Shown here in pieces: positions 19,775-34,700 of a stretch of DNA of 64,000 nt. Made by a program: the position numbers and the translations under genes. A model generated the notes under the pieces. The model was not told the origin of the DNA. It did no database searches and worked only from the letters and a program-made list of their open reading frames with translations. Location: contig JAUIRK010000928.1 in assembly GCA_030549495.1 (NCBI GenBank), positions 695,001 to 759,000 of the forward strand. The letters run 5' to 3'. Position 1 is the first letter of the stretch, and each line of letters starts with the position of its first letter. This stretch comes from Nectonema munidae (lineage: Eukaryota; Nematomorpha; Nectonematoida; Nectonematidae).

Positions 19775-22700
19775 CTAAAAGATTTATATCAATCAATTAA
19801 ACACGAAAAATATGAATTTGATTACGAAGGATAAAGACAAATTAAGTCTAAGTTTACCATCGAAGGAGGTAGCGAGTAGAAATGTTCAAAGTCCGGTCCT
19901 CATAATATCCATACAAGAACGGGACTAGATCATCAATAGTTTGAACCGGACCGATTTGGACTATAATATCTACGCACAAGATTGGACCCGACTACATGAA
20001 TTAAAGATCGCGCAAAACTGAAGCAACTGGACTAGATCGTGGAGGGGTCTAGTGGCAAGCCCATAAGTCACAAAGCCAATCAAAATATGTTACTAATGAT
20101 AAATCATCCGCGATAGATTAGCAAGGAAATACTTAAAAAAAAATTTATTCGATAGAAAAGGTTTAATAAACTCAATGACTTTATCAACATTTGAATCATT
20201 AAATTTATTTGTCAAAAAATAAAAGAAAAAATGAATATATATTCGCTCATTTTAAAATACCCAGTTTTTGTCCAGCGTCTATGTCAAGTGCACATCTAAA
20301 ACCACTTTCATATGATGTGCGCTAAAGACTTGTATTTTTGCGTGTGGTTCAATTGAAGGTAACAGACCAAATCGGTTTGATAACGGCCATGTAACTGAAT
20401 ATTATATTTTAGCTAAAACTCTGTCTGATAATGATATCGTGACAAAATAATCAGAGGGTGGTTCAATTAATCTATTGTTATTTATAGACAATAAAATTTG
20501 CATGTACAGTTTTAACCAGGTGTGAGATAGACTTAGCCTAAATTTTAGCGTATACCTATTCAAAAATTCTATATTTATTTAACCTAATAAATATTAAATG
20601 ACCCGAAGGATTAATTTTTTAAAGTGAGATTCTTGAAAACTTTCCAAAATTTTAAAATATCCTAGGAATATTATAACTGAAGCTAAATGTTAACAATTAT
20701 AATATTAAACAGAATCATTCTAAAAATTCCAAAATTAAAACCAAATGTTAGGAAATATCTCGTCAAAAAACATTCCTTATTGCTAGTTCGTTCCAACACA
20801 AAAAAATAAAAATGATTTGTTAGACCAAAATTAGTAAGAATTCATAACGAAAGTAAAATGATAATAACTGAGAATTTTGATTAGTTATAAGAAACTTATT
20901 TCAAGCGATTGAAAAATCAATAATTCTAGAGTTTGGTGAGTAGTAATGCTTTGCTGAAGATAAACACAGGAGTATCAAGGCAGTAAACTGAATTAAAATA
21001 AGTTAAAACAGCCTCAAAGTTCATTTGATTGACGTTATAATTGTAGAAACATTGACGATAATACCTCTCTCCCAAAGTTTTTACAAGAATTCAATCTCCT
21101 AAACACGTAAAACTTTTATTAAAAAGTAAAATCCCATATTTTTTTGGCAACAGAAATTGTTTGAAATTTATAATTTTACAAAATTATTCTACAATCCAGA
21201 GAGCTAACTTTGAAAATTGCTTATTTTTTCAGAGTTCTACAACAATAATAATAATCAATCACGGAAGCCTTAACTTACTTTTATAAGGAATTTATCAATT
21301 CAATATTTTTCAAGTTAAATTTATAGCAACTGCAAAAAAGTAAAAGAAATTTGTTTAAAAATAAATAACAAATAATCTTGATTTACCTTTTTGATTTTAA
21401 GGATGTCATGATCCAAGAATTCTCGCAATAATCCGCGCAAAGAAGTTTCATTTGTGACGAGAAAGTTTCTTTGAGCGAGCTTGAGCAAATCAAAAAACTT
21501 TAATCCTGCATAAATGTTACACATTAAATAATAAATAGAGGCCAACATAAATAAGAGAAGTCTGATTAAGCTGTCTAAGAAGAATAAACTTTATGTTCGA
21601 AATTAGAATATAATTTCTATATAAGTAATATACGCACATATATATGCGAATCATAGACGAAATTTTTTTTTTAACTCCCAATAGAAAATACTTTTACGCC
21701 ACACTTTAGTTTATCATGTACAAGAATAGAAATAAAACTTTTAAAAAAATTAAGCACCAAAATTTGTAGCTCGTGTATTCATGCGGTCCAATAACTTTAT
21801 AACTTTATGACATCAAACGCTGCAAATCCTATCTTTCTTGCAGTTTTGAATATTTTTTCTTTTTGCCCAGATTTTACTTAAAAAGTGCCTATCTTAGAAT
21901 ATTAAATTTCCCACCCCACCCCTAAAAAGATTTGAGACCTGGATTGGTCCATGATGGAAATCGATCTCGTAGAGATATAACTTTAAACATTATTAAAACG
22001 AACTCAGTTAGCTAGATAAATAGCCTTCTTACAAAATAAAATTGAATTTCTTTTTCTTCAAAATTTTTAAACTTTACATTTTTTGTGCATAACTTTGCTT
22101 TACTCCAAGATTTTAAAAGTACAACAAAGTATTTTGATGGATAAGGCATAATTTTACGCAAAGTTTTATGGTGTACTTAAAGTGAAGAACTTGTGTTATC
22201 GAAGTCAGTTATCGAAACATACCCACACTCCCCAAGTTGTACAAATTTTATAATAATTAATCTTGTATTATAACTAACTAATTTTCAAAAATGAAAACTA
22301 ACTAAATCAAAATTTGAGTTTTCGTTTCATTGAGATTACTTCTTTTTAAATGCTCAGAATTTTGGTTAGGCATATAATAAAAAAAGGATATTCAAAATTT
22401 ATCTATTTAAAAGAAAAATGAAACAAAGTAATTAAGGTAATACTTCGTTAAAAAAATCATGCACACGATAAAATATTAAAAATTCTAAAAATAATTCAAT
22501 TTAGTTTTCATATCGAATATTTTTTTACCTCAATTGACATTTTGCCGACTTTAACAACTTTTAAAGAAGAATTTTAAACTGAATAAGCTTGGTGAATAAA
22601 ATACAAATGATCATCGAAAAAGATGCATATCAGGATATCTATAAGAGTGATCTTATTTCCGAATTAGGAAAAGGATTTTTTTTATCGAAAAAGCATAAAT

Positions 22701-25700
22701 TGCGCCATTAGTCCTGAACTGAAAAACTTTTGTTTGCGAAGTTGGAATACTTCGATTCTAAGATGATATCATGAAAAATATAAAAGCTTCATTCTAAACG
22801 GTGGCTGACAGCTCGGAATTGGGCAATTCCTTCTAAGACACTTTGCTACGGGCGATTTCGCTACCGTATACTTATTTTGTTGCTAGGAAATTTCGCCATT
22901 TTCGTCACTTTTCGCGCATAAAGTAGAAAGCGCAGAAACCTACGACCTTTTAAGTTTTCAAGTTACAGATGTGTTAATAAACGCATTAAATATGAATTTT
23001 AATTAAGTCAGATAATAATTATTTTTTATATTTAGTTTTTCTTAATGTAGCTTATTGCACGCATAAAATTAAATTTAATAAATAGAAAAATTTTAGAAAA
23101 CTTAAAATTATTTAAAATGTTTTTTATTGTTCATATTGAATCTAAAATTGCTAATTAGAAAGAATAGAAAGGGTAGCTTTCAGATTCTGAAGGTGAAATT
23201 ATTTTAATAAAAAACTTTCACTTCGCTTTGGATAAAACTATGACACATCTTTTCCAATATAAATAAAAAGAGACAACATGTGATTTCCTGCTGTTTCTCA
23301 GCATGATCTTATGAGTCAACATTGAACAAAATTAAAATTCTTGGTGAACTCAATTAACAGATGAACATTTGGAAGACCAATTAATGAACCGCTTTGATAG
23401 AGGCTGAAATCAACATGTTATCTTAAAAAATTAAAAGCAAAAAAGTCATTAATTGCATTAAAATAATTTTTGTCTTTGTAATTTAATTAAATAAAAAATA
23501 AATTTTGTTTTAGTAGAAATTTGTAAAAAAAAATTATGTGACCTTTATAGACATAATGAAAGATTTTGAACGGCCTTTCAAACAAAAAAAGTTTACCCAC
23601 CTGGTAAAAGACTTTTAAAAGATGCCTGAATATTAGTCTAAGCATTATTTGGAAAAATGTGGAAAAACCTTTGTGCTCTTTACCACTGCTTTCTTCGGAA
23701 TGAGAGGAAATAAAGTCTTCCGCTATGAGAGCAAAGAGTTGCTTGGCATTGTATGTTGTACTGGAGAAAACTTTTGAGAGAGATGATCCTTGCACTTCAC
23801 TGCCATAAGCGATGCCCGATTTTCCGGCCTCAAAATTCGAAAGACTGCATGATTGTGTTTCCTCAATGAATGGAGCATACGTTGGCACAAAAAATGTTAC
23901 CCAATTAAACTGAGCCAACATTACAGCATCCCAAACTTAAAGGAAAAAAGTTTTTAATTTTTAGTACAAAATTAATGTTCAGTCTCATAAAATCCGTTAA
24001 CCCTAAAAATATTTTTGTAAATGCTGATACCATGACCATGCTTGACCCTTTGCGGACCACAATCTTTAAGACTAATGGTCTGCTTTCTTTTTCAATGGAA
24101 TTTTATATACCTAAAGCAGACGGTTTTCATTTTATCGAACACCGTATTCACACAGGTTCCGAAAGGATTAATGTGTTGAACGGAAATTAACAGGATGGCT
24201 ATTTTAAATGTACACGCTAAAGAGCGCATTATCACTAACACGTAAGAATCCGCGATAGGAATTTTAATCGGCTTTAGCAGACGAAATACTTGACATTTTT
24301 ATAGGTGTTAAGGTAACGCCTAAAATATTCTTAAATGCACATAATTGACATTTCTAAAGCACGAAATTCCACTCTACCGCTTATTTTGACTATTCATATT
24401 TGTTCCTCAATTCATTTTGAAATTTTAGTTTCTTTTGTCTTTCGTTTTTTGTGTCATTTGTACAACTGTCTCTGATATCATTTTTTGACCATTTTGGAAT
24501 AGACTATCATACTTCTGTAGGTTACTATTTTATAAAACTGAATATTACATTGCTTCTTGGATAATAACGTTTAAGCAATAAAAACTTTAAGCCAGCTTTT
24601 AAATTTATTCCAACTATCTTATCATCCTCTTTTTTGAGATATAGGACTAAAAAAGTAAATCAATCATCTTCATTTTTATTTTTATATTATTCAATCGATT
24701 CTCCTCAATTTATTACTCCACAATAACTGACACTCACTTTATAAAAATAATTGAAAGTAAGCTGAAATCGAAATACTAAAAACAAGTTTTCCTAAAATTC
24801 ATCACAGCAGAAATTCTCAAAATGAACTCAAGTATAAAAATCAAGTATTAAAGAATAAAGTTTTTTCGCTATACTGCAAAACATTCAATAAAGAAACACA
24901 TCAAAAATTTGTGGAAATACGAAACCTTTATAATAAAAAAGTAAAAAAAGCTAAACAGAAGTTTTTTATTAATCTTTTTGCTCAGTTTAATAATGATGGC
25001 AAAAAAACTTGGAACATGATTAATTGTTTACTCAGTAAATTCAAAAAAACCGCTACTACATGTAATGAGAATGAGTTAAATGAAGCATTTCTAGAAATAG
25101 GACAAACCCATAAAAATGACGTCTTTAAAGTTAATGAAAACTTTAATGAAAATAGTTTTTACTTTGATGAAATTTCAGTTGAAGAAATATGGACAGCAGC
25201 AAATACATTCAACTCATCTTCTTCCTTTGGTTGGGATGATGTGTCCAACAAACTAGGTAAAATATTATCTTACTATTTGAGTAATAATTTGAAAGTTATT
25301 TATGATAAAATTTATCGTGAAGGTTGTTTTCCAGATATGATGAAAATAAGCAAAATTACTCCTATCTTTAAACAAGGAAATCTCAATGATAAAAATAATT
25401 ATCGTCCAATAAGTCTTGTACCTTATTTCAGCAAATTGTTTGAAAAAATTATTTGTAAAAGAATGGAAAGTTTTATTAATAGATACAAACTAATTGATTG
25501 CAATCAGTTCGGTTTCAGGAAAGGTGTATCGACTGAAGAGGCCTTAACTTCGATTGTTGACAGAATTTCATCTTCATATGATAAAAAGTTAAAAAGTTTG
25601 TGCATTTTCATCGATTATAAGAAAGCCTTTGATTCAGTAAACCATGAAATACTCATCAATAAACTGTTTAATCTTGGGTTTAGAGGAAAATTTCTTGTTT

Positions 25701-28700
25701 TATTAAAAAGTTATTTGCATAATAGGAAACAGTTTACTGTTTTAAATAACCGCGTTTCAAACACACTTATAGTTAAAAAGGGTGTACCGCAAGGATCGAT
25801 ACTGGGTCCACTCTTTTTTTTTAATATATGTTAACGATATTTTTCTGTTAAGCATCGAACAATTTAAAATTTCAATGTATGCTGATGATTGTGTAATACT
25901 ACATCATAGTATAAGTTTATTGAATAAAGTGGACCATATAAATAATTTTCTGAATGAAGTATATAACTGGTCTGAATATCATAATCTTTCAATCAATATT
26001 AAAAAATCTAAATATCTTATTTTCAATAAACGTAAACACGAATCTGATTTGATTATTAACATAGGCAACTGTCCTTTAACGAGGTGTTACTCTTTCAAAT
26101 ATCTAGGGGTAAGTCTTGACTCTGATTTAAGTTTTACTACTCATTATAAAAATGTGATTCGAAATGTATCATATACTTTAGGACAAATTTCGAAAATCAA
26201 AGATTTTCTATCCGAAAGAGTGAAAATAACAATTTATTACGCACTGATACATTCAAAAATCTCATATTGTAACTTCATCTGGTCAAATTCATCCAAAGTT
26301 CAGTTCAACCGGTTAGCAGCTAAAATGAAAAAGGCGCTTCGATTTATTGCAGGCTTTTCTGATAATTATGTAAGAAAAAAATATTCTATTATGAATCTTG
26401 AACAAATTGAAAGGTTTCAACTCGCAATCTTCATGTATAAATGTAAAAATCTCAATTTTGTAAACAATTTTTCTTTATTTCAAACCAAAGATTTTGTTAC
26501 ATATAATTTAAGAAATAAAGAAAATATAATGATTAAGAGTTGTTATACCGCCACATACAGAAATAGTTTTTTAAACCGAGCAGTGAAGGTTTGGAACTCC
26601 CTTCCTGAGGTAATTCGAGAAGAGACAATTCTGAAAAACTTTAAAAAAAGGATTAAACTGTTTTTCCTTGGCAATCAATAATTTTAGGTTTTCATATCGC
26701 ACAAATTTTTTCACTAATTTTTTTCACTAATTTAATATATTATAGTTTTGTTTATGGTAATTGGGTATTTTCCAAATGTCTATAAATTATAATACATATA
26801 TATACATATATATATTATCTTTCAATGTTCTTGCTCTTTCTTTTGCTCCCTATGCTTTTTTCCTAATCCTTTGCTCAATTCGCAAAAGGATGTTCTCCGT
26901 TGCTAACTAAATATGGTCAGCATTGATTTCACTCTCATAAATACGGGATATCTTTCTGCCTCTAAAATCCGGTTTAATTTTTTTCCTGATTTGCTATGTA
27001 AATTTGTTACCTGCACCTTTCTCTATCATTTCTTTTATCCTACATTGTATTTCTTCTCCCCTCTATTTTGTATATTCTTGTTATTTTCAACACACTTTTT
27101 TTATATATCTGATAAAACATTTATTTTACACATAAAAAGTTATGTCAACTTTGTATAACACATAATTATACCTTCACACACATACATATTATATAAGATG
27201 AACAGATAAAAAGTCATCCTTTTTTTGTTCAATAAATTCTATTCTAAATTCTATTCTATTCTATAAAGCTTCATGGCAATGATACGAATACAGTTTTTAA
27301 ATCCTTGCTTTTATTCTTTTAGCCCGTTGAGCACCGAAATTTCGCAAGACTAGAAGTCTGCTTTCTTCTCCAGTGAAAGTGTTAATATTTAAACCAGATG
27401 ATTCTCATTTCTCCGCACACTGGTGTCGCACTTGTTCTTAAGGAAAAGGAGACCCATTCCTTATAGTGTAAACCCACTCTTTCGACACCGACAACCACAT
27501 TATAACGGTGCTTGACTGTAGTTGAAAATAATACACAATCAGATCTCGTTAACCTATTTTCCTAACAGAACATTTAAAAAACTACTCGGATAATGAAACT
27601 ATCCGGATTGTCAAAGAACCATGATTTTACTGTCAAAAATAGTGCATTGTGGTGATTTGGAAAGAAGTTTACGCAGGCAAGCATTGATGTGATCAATAGA
27701 AGCCATGAAGTGGAAATTGGAGATTGTGGCCAAAGAAGCAAGTTGTGATTGGATGATGGAGTTTTGCATTGGCGAAGCATCTATGCTGTGGATGCAGCAA
27801 AAATATTGTTTAGATCCTGTCAAAATAAATCACAAACAGAACATCACATTTTGTTTCCTTTTGGTATGGGGCATTCGTTGGAAAATAAGTTGTTTTAAAC
27901 GCAAAAAATGTTTCTTGCGTTAAATGCCACCCGTAACTACTAAAAGAGACACCGATTTTTTTACTATTTTGACATGGAATTATTTATTATTTATTTTTTA
28001 TTTTTATTTTATGGAATTATTATTCCTTTTTTTGAAAAAAAGTAAAATTTCGAAAAGTAAAATAAAGTAAAAAAAAGTAAATTTCAGTTTGTAAGCTTAT
28101 TATAAATGAATATAAAGAGAATGTATTATTACTTATTTTTCATTCTTAATAAATAAAAGGCATTGAAATAAATCACGTTATATTAATTTGTTTGAAAAGA
28201 AAGTTCTATATATCTACCTGGGAGTGCATTGTATCTAGATTTCTGTGAAATTGGTTGAATTTATTGAAAAATTCCTATACAGTAGGTAAAGCACGTTTAT
28301 TGAAGTTAGAACTCATGGTTTCTTCCTCTGAAAAATACAACTGTTTTTCTAAAACTCTGCGTTGTCGCGTGTCGATACTAGAGAATCTGGAATAATCACT
28401 AAAAATCAATGTTCCGATATGGATTTATATTTTTTTTTCTTAATTAAACTTCTTTTTCCCTTCTAATTGAATCTAATGATAGAAAAAACCTGGATTTTTT
28501 GAATTTTATTGGGCAAATTTTTTTTTAGCAAAAGTAAAAAAAATATATAAAATTCCTATAACAAAAAACGTAAAAAAATGTTGCTATAGGTTAAAAAATG
28601 AACAATTGACATATACCACCAGTTTAAATAGGAGCATTCAGTGAACTTTGTTTTAATTATATTCTATTTTTTGAAATAATAGTAATTATTTTAATGAGCT

Positions 28701-31700
28701 TTAAGACTAAAAAGATGAAGTGTTATCCTTGACATCATTTTCCACAGATTCCACTTTTTCCAATTGATTACACGGGGAAGGATCACATTAAATACCCAAA
28801 AAGAACAGAAAAGACGACAAAATACCACAAGATAGTGAAAATCATCAAGCAAATTACTTATTAAATATTCATAATATTTATTAAAAGTATTGTATAGTAT
28901 GATATGCTTTTAACTTTGTTTTGATTAACAAATTCTCAAACTTTTTTTAATAAAGAATTTTTTGACTGCGTTATTGATTTGATATGATAACTAAGTAAAT
29001 ATTTGACAATTAAAAAACTTACACTCAAGAGGAGATAAATTAATTATTTTTAAAACTATAATATAAATTTTTTGATAATAAATTATTCAGTATAAAATAT
29101 TATAATTTATAATAGAAAAATACTATACCAAGCACTGGCGGGTTTAAAGGGGGGAACAATCGGTATACGCCCCCCCCCCTAAAATTGCATTGCCAATTGC
29201 TTGAAAATTTTTCTTGATCTAATTTCTGCAACTCGTTTTTGGATTCAATCTTTCTCTAAAGTGAGAAGCCCTAAAAAGTTTTTTATGTTTCCATCGTAGT
29301 TAAGTGTGACACTTATCACTTTTATATTATCCAATTTTTTTTGTAAATTTATTATTTAAACACATCAAGTTTTACCACATCAATTCACTTCGCAGTTCAA
29401 TGGATGAGGATCGTTTTAATGCTCTCATTCTTCTTTTTGTTTTAAAAATGTTGATAAAGCTTAAATTTGAGTTCTAGTTTAGTAAAATCCGCCACCTAAT
29501 GCCAATTTCTAGATCCGCCCCTGCTAAGATATCTAATTTTTGAAAAGATACATTATTTTCTAATTAGAACACTTTTTAATATAGTAAAGAAAAGTTTGAC
29601 AGTCTTTGACAAAAAAAAATTCATGTTCTTTTTATACATAATATACATTTTAGTTTTCCATCAAAGAATATCATGATTTTATGATCTATACTGATATAGA
29701 CTCATGATATAGACTCATTCTAAATGTCTTTCATGTCAAAGTCATATAGACTCATGATTTTATGATAATTACCAAAATCACTTTAAAACAGCAAAAAATA
29801 AACATTCTTGTTATCTTTATTTTAATTTAAATACTATTCACAAATCAATACATTTTTATATATTATGAATAACGAATAAAAATTTATTGTGAAATAGCAA
29901 ACATTTTTTTTTTGAAAGTTTCTAAAATAAACCACGAAAATACAATTGTTGTTTGCCCCAAAGGTTCCTTTTGAGAGATATAATATGTGCGGTAAATGAG
30001 ATAAATTGTTTCTTTTAGGAATTAGTTTACTAATATTAATTATAAAACCGTTTAATCTTCATTAAAAGTGGATCTTCCTTCTTACCAGACAAAAAGATGT
30101 TATAAAATTATATTGATGTCATGTAGTCAGCCTAAAGATGACATTAGGATTTAAAATACAAAAAATTAAAGTAATTACGTTAATCAGAAAATAATTTAAA
30201 ATACAAATATAAAAAGTTTTAAAATTAAAACTTTAAACTTAAAATGTCTTTAATTTTTTATATATTTTTTTTAATAATTTTAGTTAGGAGGAGATATTAG
30301 CTTTTGATATTTTTCACTTTTTTTGAAATAATTTATAAATTTACTTATTTATATATTATGTTATTTGAGCTCATCACCCAATATTTTTTCAACTCATTTC
30401 TCCTTATTTAGATAAAGCATATAAAAATTACAGGCAACTTTTTTTGACTAATAGAGTTTAGTCATATTGATTATTCACTAAAATTTTATTTTGAGTCTAG
30501 TCTATCCTTTATCTATTAGACCAGTGGTTCCCAACTGGAGTCCAAATTGACCCTGTGTTTCCATAAAATATTGTATTTTGTGATATTTTGTTGTTCGATG
30601 GGCAATTCCACTTCTGAAAGTTTTTTATTGCTGAAAATACGGTAATATATATCAATGATTATTCCTAATCTTTATTTCTCTGAGTAAACAAACACTCATC
30701 CATCGTTCAGTGGCACGAGCCAAAAAAAGATCAACTATATTTTTTAAAAAAGATAAATTCAAATTTAAAATAAAATAGTCTTTGAATCTTTTTCATATTA
30801 ACATAATTGCTCATCTCCATTTTAGCATATTATATAAGTAATATTCATGTTGTCATAGACTGGCTATTTAATATAAAATTTAAAAATAAATCTTTGAATA
30901 GATTGGAAATATTGTTTACCATAGTTATTATATAAAGTTACACAGACATACCATTGAATAAAGCTAAATTTAAAAATATTTCAAATAATCTAAAAATTCT
31001 CACTTTAGTTTTTATTATTATAGTAATAATAAATTTTTGGACTGACCTTGAAAGAAGGGCTACCTGTCTATATCGATACTCATACAATATCCCGATTCAG
31101 TATAATTATGAAAGAGAAGAAGCTGAATGCGAAAAAAAGACTCTATGAAGTATGTAAATTTTAAAAAACCGCGCATATCCATCTCTTCGTCATTTTTGAA
31201 CTTTTACCCTCTTGTACTCTTCTTGTCTTATTTCCAATTTAATCCGAAAAAAACTCACAATGGATTTAAAGATTTTACAAAGTTATACTGAGAAGCATTT
31301 TATATTAATATCCTGGTTTAGATTATCGAGATTATGTGATAGCATTATAAAGCGTTTAGTAGTTTCTAGCGATATACCGAGTGGATCCGGGATTTTATTG
31401 ATTGAAATTTTGCATCTTATACTTTAAACCAACTTCTAAATAATTCTAAGATCACATCCAGAAAAAAGTGTTCAGACAAAATTTGAAAGTCACGGGCTAC
31501 AAGAAAATGCCAAATCTTCCCTCCAAAATTTTATGAGATTTTTTATTATATTTAATATTTATTTTTTTTATGAGAAAATTTTTATTATATTAAAACAAAA
31601 AAATCGTTACATCTCAATAAATTATTATTATAATAGGTTTCTAGCTTTAAAAAAAAGAGATAAAAAATACTTTGAAAAATAGAGATAAAAATAGGAAAAA

Positions 31701-34700
31701 AGAGACTACATCAGATCAAAACAAAAAACATTCAACTAAAAAAGGATATACTTTTTCAATAAAAATGATTAATATATATAGAGTAATCTATTCGTATAGC
31801 GTGTATAAACAAGGATAAAGATGGCGTTATTCATATACCCACCCGTATAGTAATATAATTTACTTTTTTTAATTTTTTGAAAAGTGTAAATATTTAAGTA
31901 ATGCTCTAATTTTGTAGGTTGTTACTGAAACTAAACGTACTAGGGATGAAAAACCGCTTTCAAAAAATCTGTTTTAAGCGATTTTGTTTTTTCAAAAAAA
32001 TAAAAAATAAATCATTATGAAGAAGAATGTGAAAACATGCTTTTGAGCAGTGATTTCTTCAATATAATTGAAAAAGTCAGGAGAATTTGTAAAATTTTTA
32101 GAAAGTCACCTTTGAAAAATGACCACCTTCAAGATTTTGTGAGGAATGAAAATAATGGTAGAGAGGTGAAATTGATTTTAGATTGTAAAACGAGATGGAA
32201 TAGTTTGCTACGAATGATTGAAAGGTTTGGTTCCTTGAAAAGCTCTGTGACAAAGGCTTTGCTTGTGATAGCCTCAACTGAATTTGTTATCGAAGTTGAA
32301 TGGGAAACATTGAGACAGCTCAAACTCTCTACAACCATTGGAAACGCTTCTTAATTACGTTTGTTCAAATGAAGCAAACCTCCTCAAAGCAGATATTTTG
32401 ATGAATATTTGTTTGAAAAATTAGATGAAAACAAAGATGTTATATCTTCAAAGTTGAGAGAAAGATTATTTGAACGATATAATTCCAAAAGAAACATGAA
32501 ATTGATATCAGTCATGAAGTATTTAGCGAACATTGAAGAATTAAAAATAGAAAACAATAGGAATTCTTCATTTTTATATTCATCCAAGCAGATAGCGAAA
32601 AATACTTGTACCGAAATTTTCCACCAGTTGTTTCATATTAAAAAGAGTTTTGAAAACAATCAACCCTCGGAACCAACTATTTACCTCTGATAATAATGGG
32701 TCAACATTAAAACGCGCTTCAGAAGTGGATATGATTGATGAATTTCTTAGAGAAGTAAAAAAAAATAATTCACCAAAAAAGTCTGCTTCAAACTGTGATA
32801 ATTTGAACAGCAAGTTTCTTATGTACGAAGCAACGTCAATCAAGAGCGATGAACTTCAAAATATTTATCAAGCATTGTGCACTATTAAACCCACGAGTGT
32901 TGAAAGCGAAAGATCTTTTTCTGCTACTGGTTTCTTTCTCTCAAACTTGAGAACTGGACTATCGGAAAAGTCTTTGAATGTTCTATGCTTTTTGAAAAGT
33001 TTTTTTAAAAGTGGATAGTTATTTATATTTTTTTTATTCTATTAATACTTTTAGTTCTTTTCTTGAATTTGAAATAAAATTATCAAGTTTTTTTTAATAT
33101 TTTAATTTTTTTGAAAACCGGTTATAATTTTTTTGGTAGATAAAAAAACTGGTTTTGAAAAATTCGGTTTTTTCAACACTAAAATGTACATGTTATTTTG
33201 TTATATATTTTTATGTAGTTAAGTTGCTTCAAATTTAATGGTAAAGGTACCGTGGGGTGTTTTCATCGAGAAGGCAGAATTGCGCCGCTTGTATCGAACT
33301 ATGAGGAAAGTAGACTTGATGCGGGATCGAACCCAAGACCTTGAGTTATGGCAACCGAGTATCTAACCTTGTTGTGGAGTAGAACTCCACGTTCCGATGT
33401 GCGAAGGTTGAAATTAAAAAAAGTGTTTCATTTTTTTCTAAATCAATTCATTTTAAATTTTCAGATTAAAAATTTTTACTTTTTCACGCGTGACAAAATA
33501 TTTAAAATTTGAATAAATTTTAAAACTATTTCAAAAAAAAATACTGTACAGTGTAATTAATAAAAATCAAACTTTGACAATTTTTAATGTTTTTTTAAAT
33601 TGATATATAATAGTATATTTATTTTTTTATTTAAAATAATTTGTTGTGTAAAATTAAAAAATTTTTAAATTTTACAAAATGAAATAATTTAAGCTTAAAT
33701 TTTAAGGAATAAAAAAGAATTAAAAAATTCCAAAAAAACAAATTCCTTTCTTTAGTAAAAATATGAAATCCCAATCACCAAATAAAAATGATATTGATTT
33801 CAAAAATAAAATTTTATTTTTAAACTCTCTCTCTCTCTCTGTAAATATTTCCAATTTGCAAGTTTTCAATTTTTTTCATAAAATTCTATTTTTTTCTTGT
33901 GAAATTTAAAAAAAATGCATCTAGATTATACTTTTCTTTAAAATAATTAAATCATTAAAAAATAATTATGGGTATTTGATAATTTATCGAATATCCGAAT
34001 CCAGCTATTTTTGAAAGGCTGATATCCGTTATCTGGTTTTATTGCTATCCGGTACATCCCTACTAAAAGATCATATTTTTGAAAATGGAAGGAATAAGAA
34101 ATGCAGTTTGAATAAGAGAAAAAAAAGTAAATAGGCGTACGATTTTTAGAAAGAGCAGATTTAATGTTAGAAAGAGTTTCATCAGGAGATACCTTTGACT
34201 GAACTTGAACCATATCACATATTTGCGTCAAAATCTTGGAAAAAAACAAATCTATTTACATTGCAAACAAACAATTAAACAAATTTAAAAAATGTGTATG
34301 TGTGTGTATGTATGTCAGGTGGATCTTGGTCAAAAATTTAGAAGGAGGGGGGGGGGGGGCTGTGCCACTTTTTCGATTTTTTTTTCTAATATTTTCTATC
34401 GTGAAAAGTTATTTAAAAGTTTAAACTAACTTTTCGTTTTTATCAAAACGTAAGTGGTTTAGTGGCTGCGAGGTTAAATGGTTAGAAGCGCTGCTATCGA
34501 TCTGAAGTTCCGGGTTTAAGCCTCGCTTCTGCTAGATTATCCATTAGGGTATGTCATACTATTGCACTTTTAAATTATGGTTTGGTGTGTAACTTTCCTA
34601 ATGTATATTAGTTTGCAATATGGTAACGTAAAAAATTTTTTAGCGGGTTTACATATTTTGTAAAAAAAAATTTTATTAGAATTTTTTGTTTAATTTTTAA

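Noticed and set aside
19860-20060. Repeated GGTCC/GGACC words (TCCGGTCC, GAACCGGACC) considered as a hAT element
   Set aside because: The words resemble hAT subterminal repeats, but I could not define ends or a duplication.
23487-23921. 144-codon minus-strand frame taken as one continuous gene
   Set aside because: Only 23684-23935 is ORC2 coding; the frame past the GTAAAG donor is intron read-through without similarity to the family.
30523-30540. hAT-like CCAGTGGTTCCCAACTGG as a complete element
   Set aside because: It is itself a near palindrome and no matching right end or duplication was found.
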